DNA of 32,721 nt from CAYVAP01 sp964343195 (lineage in GTDB: Bacteria; Bacteroidota; Bacteroidia; J057), in the NCBI GenBank assembly GCA_964343195.1, contig CAYFIR010000069.1:1-32721 (forward strand), given 5' to 3'. The notes below the pieces were generated by a model, which was not told the DNA's origin, made no database searches, and saw nothing but the letters and a program-made list of their open reading frames with translations. Within the stretch, counting starts at the first letter, position 1; each line of letters opens with the position of its first letter. Positions 8,868 through 16,919 of the stretch are shown here, in pieces. The translations under genes and the position numbers were made by a program.

Positions 8868-8972
8868 GGGGTAACGAAAAACCGGGTTTTACCCAATAGG
8901 GTGCAATTTCAACTCATAATATAGGACGACTGGGATCGTCAATCTTCATCCTGATTATTGGACGCTTGGAGA

Positions 8973-9119
8973 TTATATAGCCCTCACCAACTCCTTCAAA
9001 AAGCGCCGGATTACATTGAGCGTGCTGCGATCCTCATCCAGTGCGAAGATATATACCGCCCCCAGGGCCAGTAGGATGACCAGGGCGATGAGGAGGTATT
9101 TGCGGAGGGGTTTGGGCAT
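8973..9119 (-). CDS. Small single-pass membrane peptide (48 aa)
   Basis: A short reading frame encodes a protein starting MPKPLRKYLLIALVILLAL. It has a basic N-terminus, one strong hydrophobic helix (about residues 8-26), then an acidic/basic amphipathic tail ending LKELVRAI. The pattern of a real small membrane protein, with positive charges before the helix and a charged tail after it, supports coding. It lies on the same strand between the Rhs immunity gene and the 240-residue unknown. It could be a second small immunity or accessory protein. No family is recognised. Confidence 0.5.
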   Translation of the reverse strand: MPKPLRKYLLIALVILLALGAVYIFALDEDRSTLNVIRRFLKELVRAI

Positions 9120-9170
9120 TAAGGAAAACCTAAAAAGCGGATAGGTACAATTGGGGAAATAGACAATATC

Positions 9171-9776
9171 TCAACAACTGGATCTTTTAAAATGAAAAGA
9201 AAAACCACCTATTGAATTCACCGATTTTGAAAATTCAGTCAATACACTATCAATCCCATTATTTGAGGGTCCGATAAATCCATAGCCAGTATCATCATGG
9301 GGATATGAGATCAGATTATTGACGAAATCATAAAAAAAGCAATGACCCTCGATACTTGAATCTACAAAACACGCCAAGGATATTTGAGAAAAAAGTTCTT
9401 TTGACAATTCCCTTTTAGAAATAAATTTAGGATTGCCCATAAAATCATCGAAATCATCGAAAAAAGCCTCACTGTCTGTAACGGGCTTTACCAATCCGTT
9501 ACCTACTAATTGATCACTTACCTTTACAAGATGAGCTGAAACATTGGGATCATCATCAACAACCGCCCCATCCAGTCTTGCTAGTGCAGACACTACAATC
9601 AAATTTTCTAAAGAAAAGTATTTATTATACTCGTCAATGATTTTAGTTGCCAGTTCAATGGAGAAGGGCTGATTTCTATCACAATATCCTAACCAATTTG
9701 GACTCAATCCATATCCCAGAAAATTCACCCTCTCACGTATCAACAAAACAACAGATTCACTGCTTAAATCTCTCAT
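9171..9776 (-). CDS. Probable immunity protein for the Rhs toxin
   Basis: This 201-residue protein has no signal peptide and an acidic composition (several D/E runs such as DSEAFFDDFDDF). Its start codon overlaps the stop of the Rhs gene in an ATGA, so the two are translationally coupled. That position, immediately after the toxin tip, is where polymorphic toxin systems keep the cognate immunity gene. The gene and the tip before it are clearly more AT-rich than the Rhs core, as expected for a module exchanged as one unit. No named immunity family is recognised. Binding to the last about 88 residues of the Rhs protein is an inference from position. Confidence 0.75.
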   Translation of the reverse strand: MRDLSSESVVLLIRERVNFLGYGLSPNWLGYCDRNQPFSIELATKIIDEYNKYFSLENLIVVSALARLDGAVVDDDPNVSAHLVKVSDQLVGNGLVKPVTDSEAFFDDFDDFMGNPKFISKRELSKELFSQISLACFVDSSIEGHCFFYDFVNNLISYPHDDTGYGFIGPSNNGIDSVLTEFSKSVNSIGGFSFHFKRSSC

Positions 9777-10039
9777 GGGTCAAATTTTATTATGGTCCCA
9801 TCATCAGTTAAAGTAACCTTACTTGACTTCCGTGGCTCTACTCCCTTCTTCCGACCAACTTTCCACTCTAGCCCACCAGAATGTTGTGTATGGCTTCTTT
9901 GCCAAATTTCACCTGTATTTGTATTTGTATAATTCTTCCCCTTTTTAACAAAGTCATCGGGATGGCTGGTAGGACTCCTGAACCGATCACCCACATTCCC
10001 TGTATTCACCTTTTTTTTTGGCTTATTGTAATAACAGGT
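9773..10039 (-). other. Rhs C-terminal toxin tip (88 residues)
   Basis: This is the part of the Rhs gene after the DPSGL boundary. The base composition changes abruptly to AT-rich here. The domain is lysine-rich (NKPKKKVNTG) and contains GEIWQRSHTQHSGGLEW followed by KVGRKKG and a final beta strand (GTIIKF). Two histidines close to a Gly-Gly-x-Glu-Trp are plausible catalytic residues. Small basic domains of this sort are often RNases (colicin E3-like tips have a comparable H...E arrangement), but I could not match a named family. Confidence 0.6.
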
Positions 10040-13000
10040 TAATCCAGATGGATCGATTTCAAAGTTTACATCTGAGGTATACCCATATAGGGTAGGATTG
10101 TTTCCAGCCAACCCAATCGGGTCCTGACTAACATACTGCCCGCCCTCCGGATCATAATACCGGAACCGATTATAGTACAACCCCGTCTCCACATCCTCAT
10201 ACTGCCCGGGATAGCGGAAGGGACAAGCCTCACGAGGCCCTTGCAGCTCGCGTAGCTCGCCGTAGATGCTGGTCTCAGCGGCCCAGGCGGTATGCCCGGC
10301 CTCGTCGTACATGGCGACGGGCGTACCCAGGTGGTCGGTGATGATGCTGAAAGCTTTGCCGTCCACGATTTTAGCAAGGGGGGCGAAGCTCTCCGGTTCA
10401 AAAAGCCAGGTTACAACCTGCGCTGTAGGGGATTGCCATGCTGGACTGTCAGCAGGCTGAGGCACAGCAGCAGCGGAATCGCCTCCCAGATCCAGGTCGA
10501 GGAAATCCCGGCCCTCGTCTTCGCCTTTTTCGAAGAAGTGGATGCCCAGATCGTCTGATTGCGACATGGCCACCACGGGTTCTGACGAACCGGCCTCCTC
10601 CTGCCACTCGTGCAGGGGTACATTGCCGTCCCATATCCAGCGGGTGGAACGGCCTGCGAAAGCCTTGCTCAGCCTGCGCCCCAATGGATCGTAGGTAAAC
10701 TCCACCAACTGCCCGTCGGGCCGCTCGACGGACTTCATCATACCGGAGGCGTACCAGCGGTAGTACCAGGTGTCGCCATCGGGCTGCACCTTGCTGATGA
10801 GGTTTCCCTCGGGGTCGTAATGATAGCGAGTGCCCTCGGCTTCCAGCAATTGGCCTGCCGGGCCATACTTGCGGTCGCGACGATCCTGTTTTTTGAAAAG
10901 GTTTCCGACCTCGTCGGGCAGGCGATATTCGTAGTCGCCAGAGCCATACTGCGCCCAGGCAAGGTTCCCAAAGTCGTCGTGGCCGAAGCGGGTGGCTTCC
11001 ATTTCGTCGATTTGCAGAGCCTGCAAACGGTCGTTGACGTCCCAGCGGTAGCGACGGGTCTTGGCGGCCTTGCGGTTGGCTCCGGCAGTGAAGACCTGCT
11101 GCTCCATCGGACGACCCAGTTGGTCGCGCTCCCACTGAGAGAAAACTCCCCCCGTAAAGCTGCGACGGGTTTCCAGACCCAGAAGATCGTGCTGAAAGCG
11201 GGCCTCCCATGGACCTTGCTCCAGTTGGGCGATGACGCGCTTGACGTCGCCCATCTGGTTGCGCTGGAAGTTCAGGTCGGCTCCGAGCCGCGACTTCAGG
11301 CCCGTACGCATGGAGCGCCGATCAAAGGTCGATTCAATCCAGTGTTCGCCTTCCCATTCTTTAACTACTCGTCCCAGCGCATCCCGTTCGAACTTCACCT
11401 GACTGTGGGCGTTGGTGGCCTCAAGGAGCTCTCCATCAGGCCGATAGGCGTAGGTCTCGACCTCGACAATGCGGTTGTCCTCCACATGCTGCACCTCCAC
11501 TACGCGGTCCATTTTATCGTATTCGTAGCGCGTTTCGATGCCGGAGGCCCGTACTACGGAGGTAACGCGGCCCAATTCGTCGCGCTGATAGTAGCGCTTG
11601 ACTTCATCGAAACCGGATTCGATTTCCACCTGCCCATTTTCGTCCAGGTCAAAACGGTAGAGGTGGTTCTGCTCATTGCGAATGCCGATGAGCTGCTCTT
11701 CGGTGTCGTAGAGGAAGCTGACTTCGGTGCCGTTTTCCTTGCGGCTGCGCAAACGGCTCATGCCCTGATAGCTGAAGCCGACGTCATGGTGGCGATCCCG
11801 TGAGCGTATGACGTTGCCTTCGGGGTCGTAGTCCAGGTAGCGGTGGTTGCCATCTGGCTCGTCCACCTGGATCACATTGCCTTGCAGGTCGAAATGGCGG
11901 CGCTGTACGTTTCCCTTTGGGTCAATACTCACACGGTTACGGCCCAGGCGGTCGTATTTCCATCGACTGGTGCCGTTGTCAGGGCTGGTGAGCTGTAGCA
12001 GGTTATGTGAGTTGTCGTAGGCCAAACGGGTGACTGCTCCTTCAGCATCAACTACTGCAGTCAGGTCTCCCTGATCGCTGTATCCGTAAGAGGTCGTTTG
12101 CCCCATACAATCCTGGCGCAGAACCAGACGGTCCCGGTCATCATAGAACCAGCTCCAATGACCGCCATTCTGATCTGTTGCGTTGACTAATTTATGCTGG
12201 TCATACTGCAGTTGTAGGAGCGTACTGTCAGGGAAATTGGTCATGACCCTATTGCCATACTCGTCGTAGGTGTAATCGGTACGACGGCCCAGCGCATCGA
12301 TTTCGGCCAGGGTTTCGAAGTGCTCGTTGTATTCGTAGTGCTTCTCGGCTCCTTTGGGATCGACCTCTTTGGTTACCAGCGCACCGTTGTGGTGGTAAGC
12401 AGTAGTATGGCCAAGCGAGTTTTCGACAAAGGTAATCCCTCCCGCATAGGTCAGTTTATGATCATAAATGCCGTCATCCCCCCAGGTGCGTACACATCGG
12501 GCATTGTGGTCGTAGCCGTCGTATTCGAAATAGAAACTCAACCCGTTTCGGTCGGTTTCCTGGACCAATAGGTGGTTTTCGTAGCGGTAAGATGCCTCAT
12601 GGCCGAGTGCATCTCTGGTTTGGACCAAATCCCCCTCCTCGCTGTATGCATAGCGAATGAGCGGAAAGGTGTCACCTTCCTTTTCGGGATGTGGGCCCAG
12701 GATCGCCGTGATGCGGTTGTAGGCGTCGGTTTCGACGATCAGGTGGCGGTCTCCACTGTCGATTATTCGGGTCAAAGCTCCCCATTCGTCCCGCTCGAAT
12801 CGGATGTTATGCCCCGATGAGTTGTGGATTTCCCGCAGGGACCATTCGCGGCCCGATTCTTCAAAACGATGATAGTAGTACTTTTCGTTCTGCAAGCAGT
12901 AACCTTCCTCATCGCGGCTGAGGGTGAGTTTGTCCTGTCGATTGTAGGTTCTCTCGCCAGGTTCCAGGGTCGGAAATACTGTCAGGCGTCCGTCGCTCTG

Positions 13001-13864
13001 GCGCAGCATGAGATAGCCCTCTTCCTCATGCAGAATCAGCGCACTGTCGTAGGCATGGTGCCAGCCGTGGCCTAGAGGCCCTTCATGCCGGGAGGTGGAG
13101 TACCAGGTCCGTTCCCAGACCAGGGGAATGGGGCCCGGGAGTTCAAAGTCAATCTGATCGGTGAAGACCTTACCAGTTGGAATATCCACCGGGTGACCCG
13201 TGACAAAGCAGATCCCCTTGCGCACCTTGTTGCGCAGGGCACCTGCTTCTCCCATGATATCATCGGCTTTCTTGTTCAGCTTTTTTGAGATGTTTTTCCA
13301 GAAATCGCTGTTCTTCTGCATTTTCCGGAATTTCTTCCCGAGCTTTCCCAAAGCAGCCATCCCAAATTTCATGGCCATACCCATCAGCGAAATGGTGGGG
13401 GGACCTCCCACTAAAACCGGCATACCCATGGGTACCGATAGCACAAGTGAAGTAGGTAGCATCAGGCTTTTGGCTCCGCCCTTTTTCATTCGGGGAGGTG
13501 CCGGAGAGCCCACTGAGCTACAGCTAATAACAGGTAAAGCCGTATAGCTAAAGGGTTCCCCATCGCAAAGGACCGTGGCGCTGCCCATGAATATTTCCCC
13601 CTCATTTCCTGGCGGGGGTGGCCCAAATGGCCCTCCCATGGGGATATGAGGAGGAAGGTTCTTTGCTCCGGTTCCTGCCACTCCAGCTGGCATCCCATTG
13701 ACCCAGACCGTAGCTCCTATAATCGGGACAAGGTCCATCGGGTCAAACACCATCCCAATGAAAGGGTATGGGAGAGGCGTAGGAATGGGGCCTCCCGGTG
13801 TGGGGATCATGGTAATATGGATATCGACCCCAAGAACAGGATCCATGTGTTTGGCACCAATCAT
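9773..13864 (-). CDS. PAAR-Rhs polymorphic toxin, T6SS effector
   Basis: This 1363-residue effector has a PAAR-like Gly/Pro-rich N-terminus that should cap VgrG (residues about 1-125) and a hydrophobic stretch that may translocate or bind a chaperone (about 130-178). A DUF6531-like segment follows (CFVTGHPVDIPTGKV, 219-233), then a long run of RHS/YD repeats (to about 1250). The RHS-core end is RFRYYDPEGGQYVSQDPIGL, closing with DPSGL (1271-1275). The last 88 residues are the variable toxin tip. The core should form the cocoon that holds the toxin, with cleavage near DPSGL as in other Rhs proteins. It overlaps the TPR gene upstream and the immunity gene downstream by ATGA. The toxin activity is not established. 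Confidence 0.95.
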   Translation of the reverse strand: MIGAKHMDPVLGVDIHITMIPTPGGPIPTPLPYPFIGMVFDPMDLVPIIGATVWVNGMPAGVAGTGAKNLPPHIPMGGPFGPPPPGNEGEIFMGSATVLCDGEPFSYTALPVISCSSVGSPAPPRMKKGGAKSLMLPTSLVLSVPMGMPVLVGGPPTISLMGMAMKFGMAALGKLGKKFRKMQKNSDFWKNISKKLNKKADDIMGEAGALRNKVRKGICFVTGHPVDIPTGKVFTDQIDFELPGPIPLVWERTWYSTSRHEGPLGHGWHHAYDSALILHEEEGYLMLRQSDGRLTVFPTLEPGERTYNRQDKLTLSRDEEGYCLQNEKYYYHRFEESGREWSLREIHNSSGHNIRFERDEWGALTRIIDSGDRHLIVETDAYNRITAILGPHPEKEGDTFPLIRYAYSEEGDLVQTRDALGHEASYRYENHLLVQETDRNGLSFYFEYDGYDHNARCVRTWGDDGIYDHKLTYAGGITFVENSLGHTTAYHHNGALVTKEVDPKGAEKHYEYNEHFETLAEIDALGRRTDYTYDEYGNRVMTNFPDSTLLQLQYDQHKLVNATDQNGGHWSWFYDDRDRLVLRQDCMGQTTSYGYSDQGDLTAVVDAEGAVTRLAYDNSHNLLQLTSPDNGTSRWKYDRLGRNRVSIDPKGNVQRRHFDLQGNVIQVDEPDGNHRYLDYDPEGNVIRSRDRHHDVGFSYQGMSRLRSRKENGTEVSFLYDTEEQLIGIRNEQNHLYRFDLDENGQVEIESGFDEVKRYYQRDELGRVTSVVRASGIETRYEYDKMDRVVEVQHVEDNRIVEVETYAYRPDGELLEATNAHSQVKFERDALGRVVKEWEGEHWIESTFDRRSMRTGLKSRLGADLNFQRNQMGDVKRVIAQLEQGPWEARFQHDLLGLETRRSFTGGVFSQWERDQLGRPMEQQVFTAGANRKAAKTRRYRWDVNDRLQALQIDEMEATRFGHDDFGNLAWAQYGSGDYEYRLPDEVGNLFKKQDRRDRKYGPAGQLLEAEGTRYHYDPEGNLISKVQPDGDTWYYRWYASGMMKSVERPDGQLVEFTYDPLGRRLSKAFAGRSTRWIWDGNVPLHEWQEEAGSSEPVVAMSQSDDLGIHFFEKGEDEGRDFLDLDLGGDSAAAVPQPADSPAWQSPTAQVVTWLFEPESFAPLAKIVDGKAFSIITDHLGTPVAMYDEAGHTAWAAETSIYGELRELQGPREACPFRYPGQYEDVETGLYYNRFRYYDPEGGQYVSQDPIGLAGNNPTLYGYTSDVNFEIDPSGLTCYYNKPKKKVNTGNVGDRFRSPTSHPDDFVKKGKNYTNTNTGEIWQRSHTQHSGGLEWKVGRKKGVEPRKSSKVTLTDDGTIIKFDP

Positions 13865-15177
13865 GACGAGGATGTTAGGGGTTGATCCTGCCAGTCGGGG
13901 CCTAGCAGGCGGTCCAGGGATTCCAGTACTTTCAACTTATCCTGATGGGACTGCCCTGCTTTGGAGGCAATCTCCACCATGGAATTACCAAGGTAGGGGA
14001 GGGTGGTATTTTTTATCTGATCATCAGGCAGGGCCTCGGCTATTTTCAGACCGGAGTGGTACGCATCCCAGGCCTCGATCCAGATTTTTTCCCTCTCTGC
14101 GCAGTACCCAACCATGCGCCAGGCTTCAAACGCCATTAGTTGGTCTTCCAATTGGAGAGCCAAGGTTGCTCCTTTTTGGTATGAGTTCTTAGCCATCTCA
14201 AAATCCTGGTCAGCTACGTGGGCGCTTCCTTCCCCCAGGTAGGCCTGTATTGCCAGCCTTTTACCAAGAGACTCGTCTTCTTTTTCCAGCTCTCCGGCTT
14301 GCGAAACCGCCTTTTCATAACTGACATAGGCTTCATCAAAAGCCTGCTGATTGACCTCGGCTGAGGCAAGTGCCAGGTAAACCGCCACCTGCAAATGAAG
14401 CCATTTTTGCTGTCGAGCTATTAAAAGGGCTTTCGAAGCATATTCTCTCACCTGCGGCAGATCTCCATTCTGGCTGTGCTGCATCAGGGTAACAAAGGCT
14501 GTCTGATACTGCGCGCCTGGATCATCGGGGTTTTGGGCCTGTGTCTGTTCTGCCATTTCCACCATGGCGGCTGCCATGTTGAGGTCAGGCTGAAGGTCGT
14601 GCACTTTTTCAGGAAAGTAGTAGGCCACCTGTTTATAGCGTGGACCTTCCGCTCCATCGACCACCATAAGCCTTACTTCATCCGGAATCCCCTTCTCTAG
14701 CAGTTGCATCAACCACCTTAGGTAAGCCTCTTCGTCCGCTATTTTTCCCGGAACCAGACAGGCGACAGTATGCCCTGCGATTTCGGGCATTTTCTGGTGA
14801 AAATCCTTGAGGAATTTCAACCATGCGTCGGAGTCAGGTCCTCCCCTGTACGATTCAAAAAACTGCTCATTAAACCCTGAAGAGAGCAGATCCTCCAGAT
14901 TTCCCAGCTCCAGGCAGGTGTCCAATAACTGCTCAAGCAAGGCATTGGGGTAACTTTCTGCTTTCTGAAAATCAACATTCAGCTCAAAAAAAACAGAGGG
15001 TATCTGGCCTCCTTCTGACTCCTCCCTTCTCAAAAAAGTCTCCAGCATGCGGCCCTCATCGGGCTGCAATAGCCATCGGCCAATGGGAGAGTTGGTCTCT
15101 GACTCAAACTGCCACCATAGTTTGACCATGTGGTCAAGGCGTTTGATTACAGGGTTTGGGGCCTGATAGGGTTCCAC
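13861..15177 (-). CDS. TPR protein coupled to the Rhs toxin, candidate adaptor
   Basis: This is a 438-residue soluble protein. The N-terminal about 220 residues are a mixed alpha/beta domain without a family I recognise (SPIGRWLLQPDEGRMLETFL, later VACLVPGKIADEEAYLRWLM). From about 225 onward it is helical with tetratricopeptide-like repeats, for example YVSYEKAVSQAGELE, MAKNSYQKGATLALQLE and EAWDAYHSGLKIAEALP. Its stop overlaps the Rhs start in an ATGA, so both should be made together. In Pseudomonadota, PAAR-Rhs effectors need an Eag chaperone (DUF1795) encoded just upstream. No such gene is present here, and this protein occupies that place. A chaperone or VgrG-loading adaptor role is therefore inferred. 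The start at 15177 (MEPYQAPNP) is the first ATG. Confidence 0.85.
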   Translation of the reverse strand: MEPYQAPNPVIKRLDHMVKLWWQFESETNSPIGRWLLQPDEGRMLETFLRREESEGGQIPSVFFELNVDFQKAESYPNALLEQLLDTCLELGNLEDLLSSGFNEQFFESYRGGPDSDAWLKFLKDFHQKMPEIAGHTVACLVPGKIADEEAYLRWLMQLLEKGIPDEVRLMVVDGAEGPRYKQVAYYFPEKVHDLQPDLNMAAAMVEMAEQTQAQNPDDPGAQYQTAFVTLMQHSQNGDLPQVREYASKALLIARQQKWLHLQVAVYLALASAEVNQQAFDEAYVSYEKAVSQAGELEKEDESLGKRLAIQAYLGEGSAHVADQDFEMAKNSYQKGATLALQLEDQLMAFEAWRMVGYCAEREKIWIEAWDAYHSGLKIAEALPDDQIKNTTLPYLGNSMVEIASKAGQSHQDKLKVLESLDRLLGPDWQDQPLTSSS

Positions 15178-15223
15178 ACGACTAGGGTTAAGGGGTAGGT
15201 AAAATAGAAACGCTCAAGCAGTT

Positions 15224-15241
15224 CTTCTGATTGTTCAGAAG
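15224..15241. promoter_or_regulatory. Short hairpin/operator in the divergent intergenic region
   Basis: CTTCTGA (15224-15230) and TCAGAAG (15235-15241) form a perfect 7-base inverted repeat around TTGT. It lies in the 242 bases between the divergent TPR and M23 genes, where promoters for both must be. No full Bacteroidota promoter (TTG, 19 bases, TAnnTTTG) could be located. Confidence 0.3.
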
Positions 15242-15419
15242 TAGTGACGATTAAGAGGGAAGGTTTTACTCTTCCAGCATCAAAAAAGATAGTTCTTGTG
15301 AAAAAGAACAGGAAGTGAGTTATTGTAAATGTATGGATTTTTCAAAATGAATGGAAGGGTCTAGCCTGGTGATTATCAAGGCTTTTTCCCTGATTTCTCA
15401 CCCTATCGAAGTACTACAC

Positions 15420-16493
15420 ATGGCCCGCAGGAGAAAGTCCATTGACATTTCGGAAAGAACAGACGACGGGGAAAATTCCATTGACCTTGATCTGGAGAAG
15501 GATGAAACAGGACTGGGGAGCAAATGGCTTTTCCCGGTTGCGGCTACCATTATCCTGATCATTGGGCTTCTAATTTGGAAGCCCTGGAAAACTTCAGCTT
15601 CATCAGAAGGTGAACAGCCTCACGTGGAGCACCCCGATGGCCCCAACAAGGAGATCACTTACCAAACCAGGGTGCAACAGTTCGTACTTCAGGACGATTT
15701 CCTTACAGCCATTACTTCGGAAACAGAGTCGCTTCCCCTGAGCTGGCATGGCATACGCGACATCGAGCAGGTTTTGCTATGGACATTTGGTCTTCGCCAC
15801 CTGAAGGCTGGTGACTCCATGACCATTTTATGGAGAGTGCCTGTGGTTGGGGGGGAGATTCAGGATAATCTCCAGGAAGTTCAGGCATTGAAGCTGGGGT
15901 TAAAATCGCTTGATACCACACTGGAGGCTTATTTGTTCCAGGCATATGAGCAGGAAGATTTTTTTGATGCTTTGGGTAGACCCCTGCAGGGGCAGTTCCT
16001 TAGCTCACCGGTGAAATATGGTCGTATCAGCTCCTTGTATAACCTCAATCGCCTGAACCCGGTGTTCAAACAGGTGAAGCCTCATCGTGGTACTGATTTC
16101 GCAGCACCAGCCGGAACCCCCATCATGGCCCTGGCAGATGGAAAGGTGCTGAAGATTGATGAAGGGGAGGCCAATGGAAAGTACATACGGCTACAACATG
16201 GGGCTACCTATCGAACCACATACCTGCACATGCAGGCATTTGCACAAGGTCTCGCAGAAGGTGATTCTGTGAAGCAGGGCGATGTGATTGGTGAAGTTGG
16301 CTCTACGGGTTCTTCCACCGGCCCCCATGTGTGCCTTCGATTTTACATCAGAGATTATCAGGGAGACTTCATCCGCCTTTTCCCGCATCTACCCAAAGCC
16401 TCTCCCCTACCCGATTCGTTGCTTATGGAGTTCCTGAAGTACCGTGATTCACTTGTCCTGAACATGGGGAAAGAAGCTGCTTGGTCGCCTTAG
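15420..16493 (+). CDS. Membrane-anchored M23-family metallopeptidase
   Basis: This 357-residue protein starts at MARRRKS. The upstream ATG at 15351 would add 23 residues of a hydrophobic leader that looks less likely. It has a charged cytoplasmic N-terminus, one transmembrane helix (about residues 37-54), a periplasmic middle domain and a C-terminal M23/LytM domain. M23 motifs: HRGTD (H222, D226), YLHM (H270) and GPHVC (H303, C305). The usual GPHLH has been replaced by GPHVC, so the third zinc ligand histidine is a cysteine. It could cut peptidoglycan cross-bridges, or be a non-catalytic divisome-type regulator if zinc binding is lost. It diverges from the T6SS effector cluster, so a role in wall remodelling for the apparatus is possible but unproven. 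Confidence 0.85.
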   Translation: MARRRKSIDISERTDDGENSIDLDLEKDETGLGSKWLFPVAATIILIIGLLIWKPWKTSASSEGEQPHVEHPDGPNKEITYQTRVQQFVLQDDFLTAITSETESLPLSWHGIRDIEQVLLWTFGLRHLKAGDSMTILWRVPVVGGEIQDNLQEVQALKLGLKSLDTTLEAYLFQAYEQEDFFDALGRPLQGQFLSSPVKYGRISSLYNLNRLNPVFKQVKPHRGTDFAAPAGTPIMALADGKVLKIDEGEANGKYIRLQHGATYRTTYLHMQAFAQGLAEGDSVKQGDVIGEVGSTGSSTGPHVCLRFYIRDYQGDFIRLFPHLPKASPLPDSLLMEFLKYRDSLVLNMGKEAAWSP

Positions 16494-16662
16494 CGCCCCC
16501 TAAATCCCCGCAAGCCAATCCAGATATAAGACACTGAAAATCAAACACATATACACCTATCCATTTCAATTCAAAATCCTTTAAATTGGAATCATGAATA
16601 ATATCCCGTATATATAAGGACAAGAGTCTTGATAGACATAATGACTTGAAAACAGGGGTGTC

Positions 16663-16908
16663 ATGCAGGTATCTGAGAAAATATTGGGGCGCTTACAACG
16701 CGAGGTATCAGTATCCATTAACCAGTTGAGCGCTCTTCAATCCATCCTGGATGAGCTTTTTCAGGAGAGTAACTCTCCTGCAGGCACACCTAACTGCGAT
16801 GAAAGGATCACCTTTCAGGAAAAACCAAGCCGGTTCAAACCTCGCATGAGAAATCCTCACCCAGCAGGTGATGATGCTTTTAATGACATTGTCATTACCT
16901 CCAAATAG
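16663..16908 (+). CDS. Small hypothetical protein (81 aa)
   Basis: A short soluble protein with an amphipathic N-terminal helix (LGRLQREVSVSINQLSALQ) and a polar basic C-terminal half (SRFKPRMRNPHP). No family is recognised. It follows the M23 gene by 169 bases on the same strand and ends 11 bases before the stop of the converging PorP-like gene. Codon use looks ordinary and it is the only plus-strand frame here, but its small size leaves real doubt. Confidence 0.45.
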   Translation: MQVSEKILGRLQREVSVSINQLSALQSILDELFQESNSPAGTPNCDERITFQEKPSRFKPRMRNPHPAGDDAFNDIVITSK

Positions 16909-16919
16909 TCCCTTCAAAG

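Noticed and set aside
10610..11803. A 397-codon plus-strand open frame inside the Rhs gene
   Set aside because: It is the mirror of the GC-rich RHS repeat region. The minus-strand frame has full RHS/YD repeats; this one has no family likeness.
16708..16917. Antisense 69-codon frame opposite the 81-residue gene
   Set aside because: The plus-strand frame has a clearer soluble-protein pattern, and the antisense one would run into the PorP-like gene without a separate signal.
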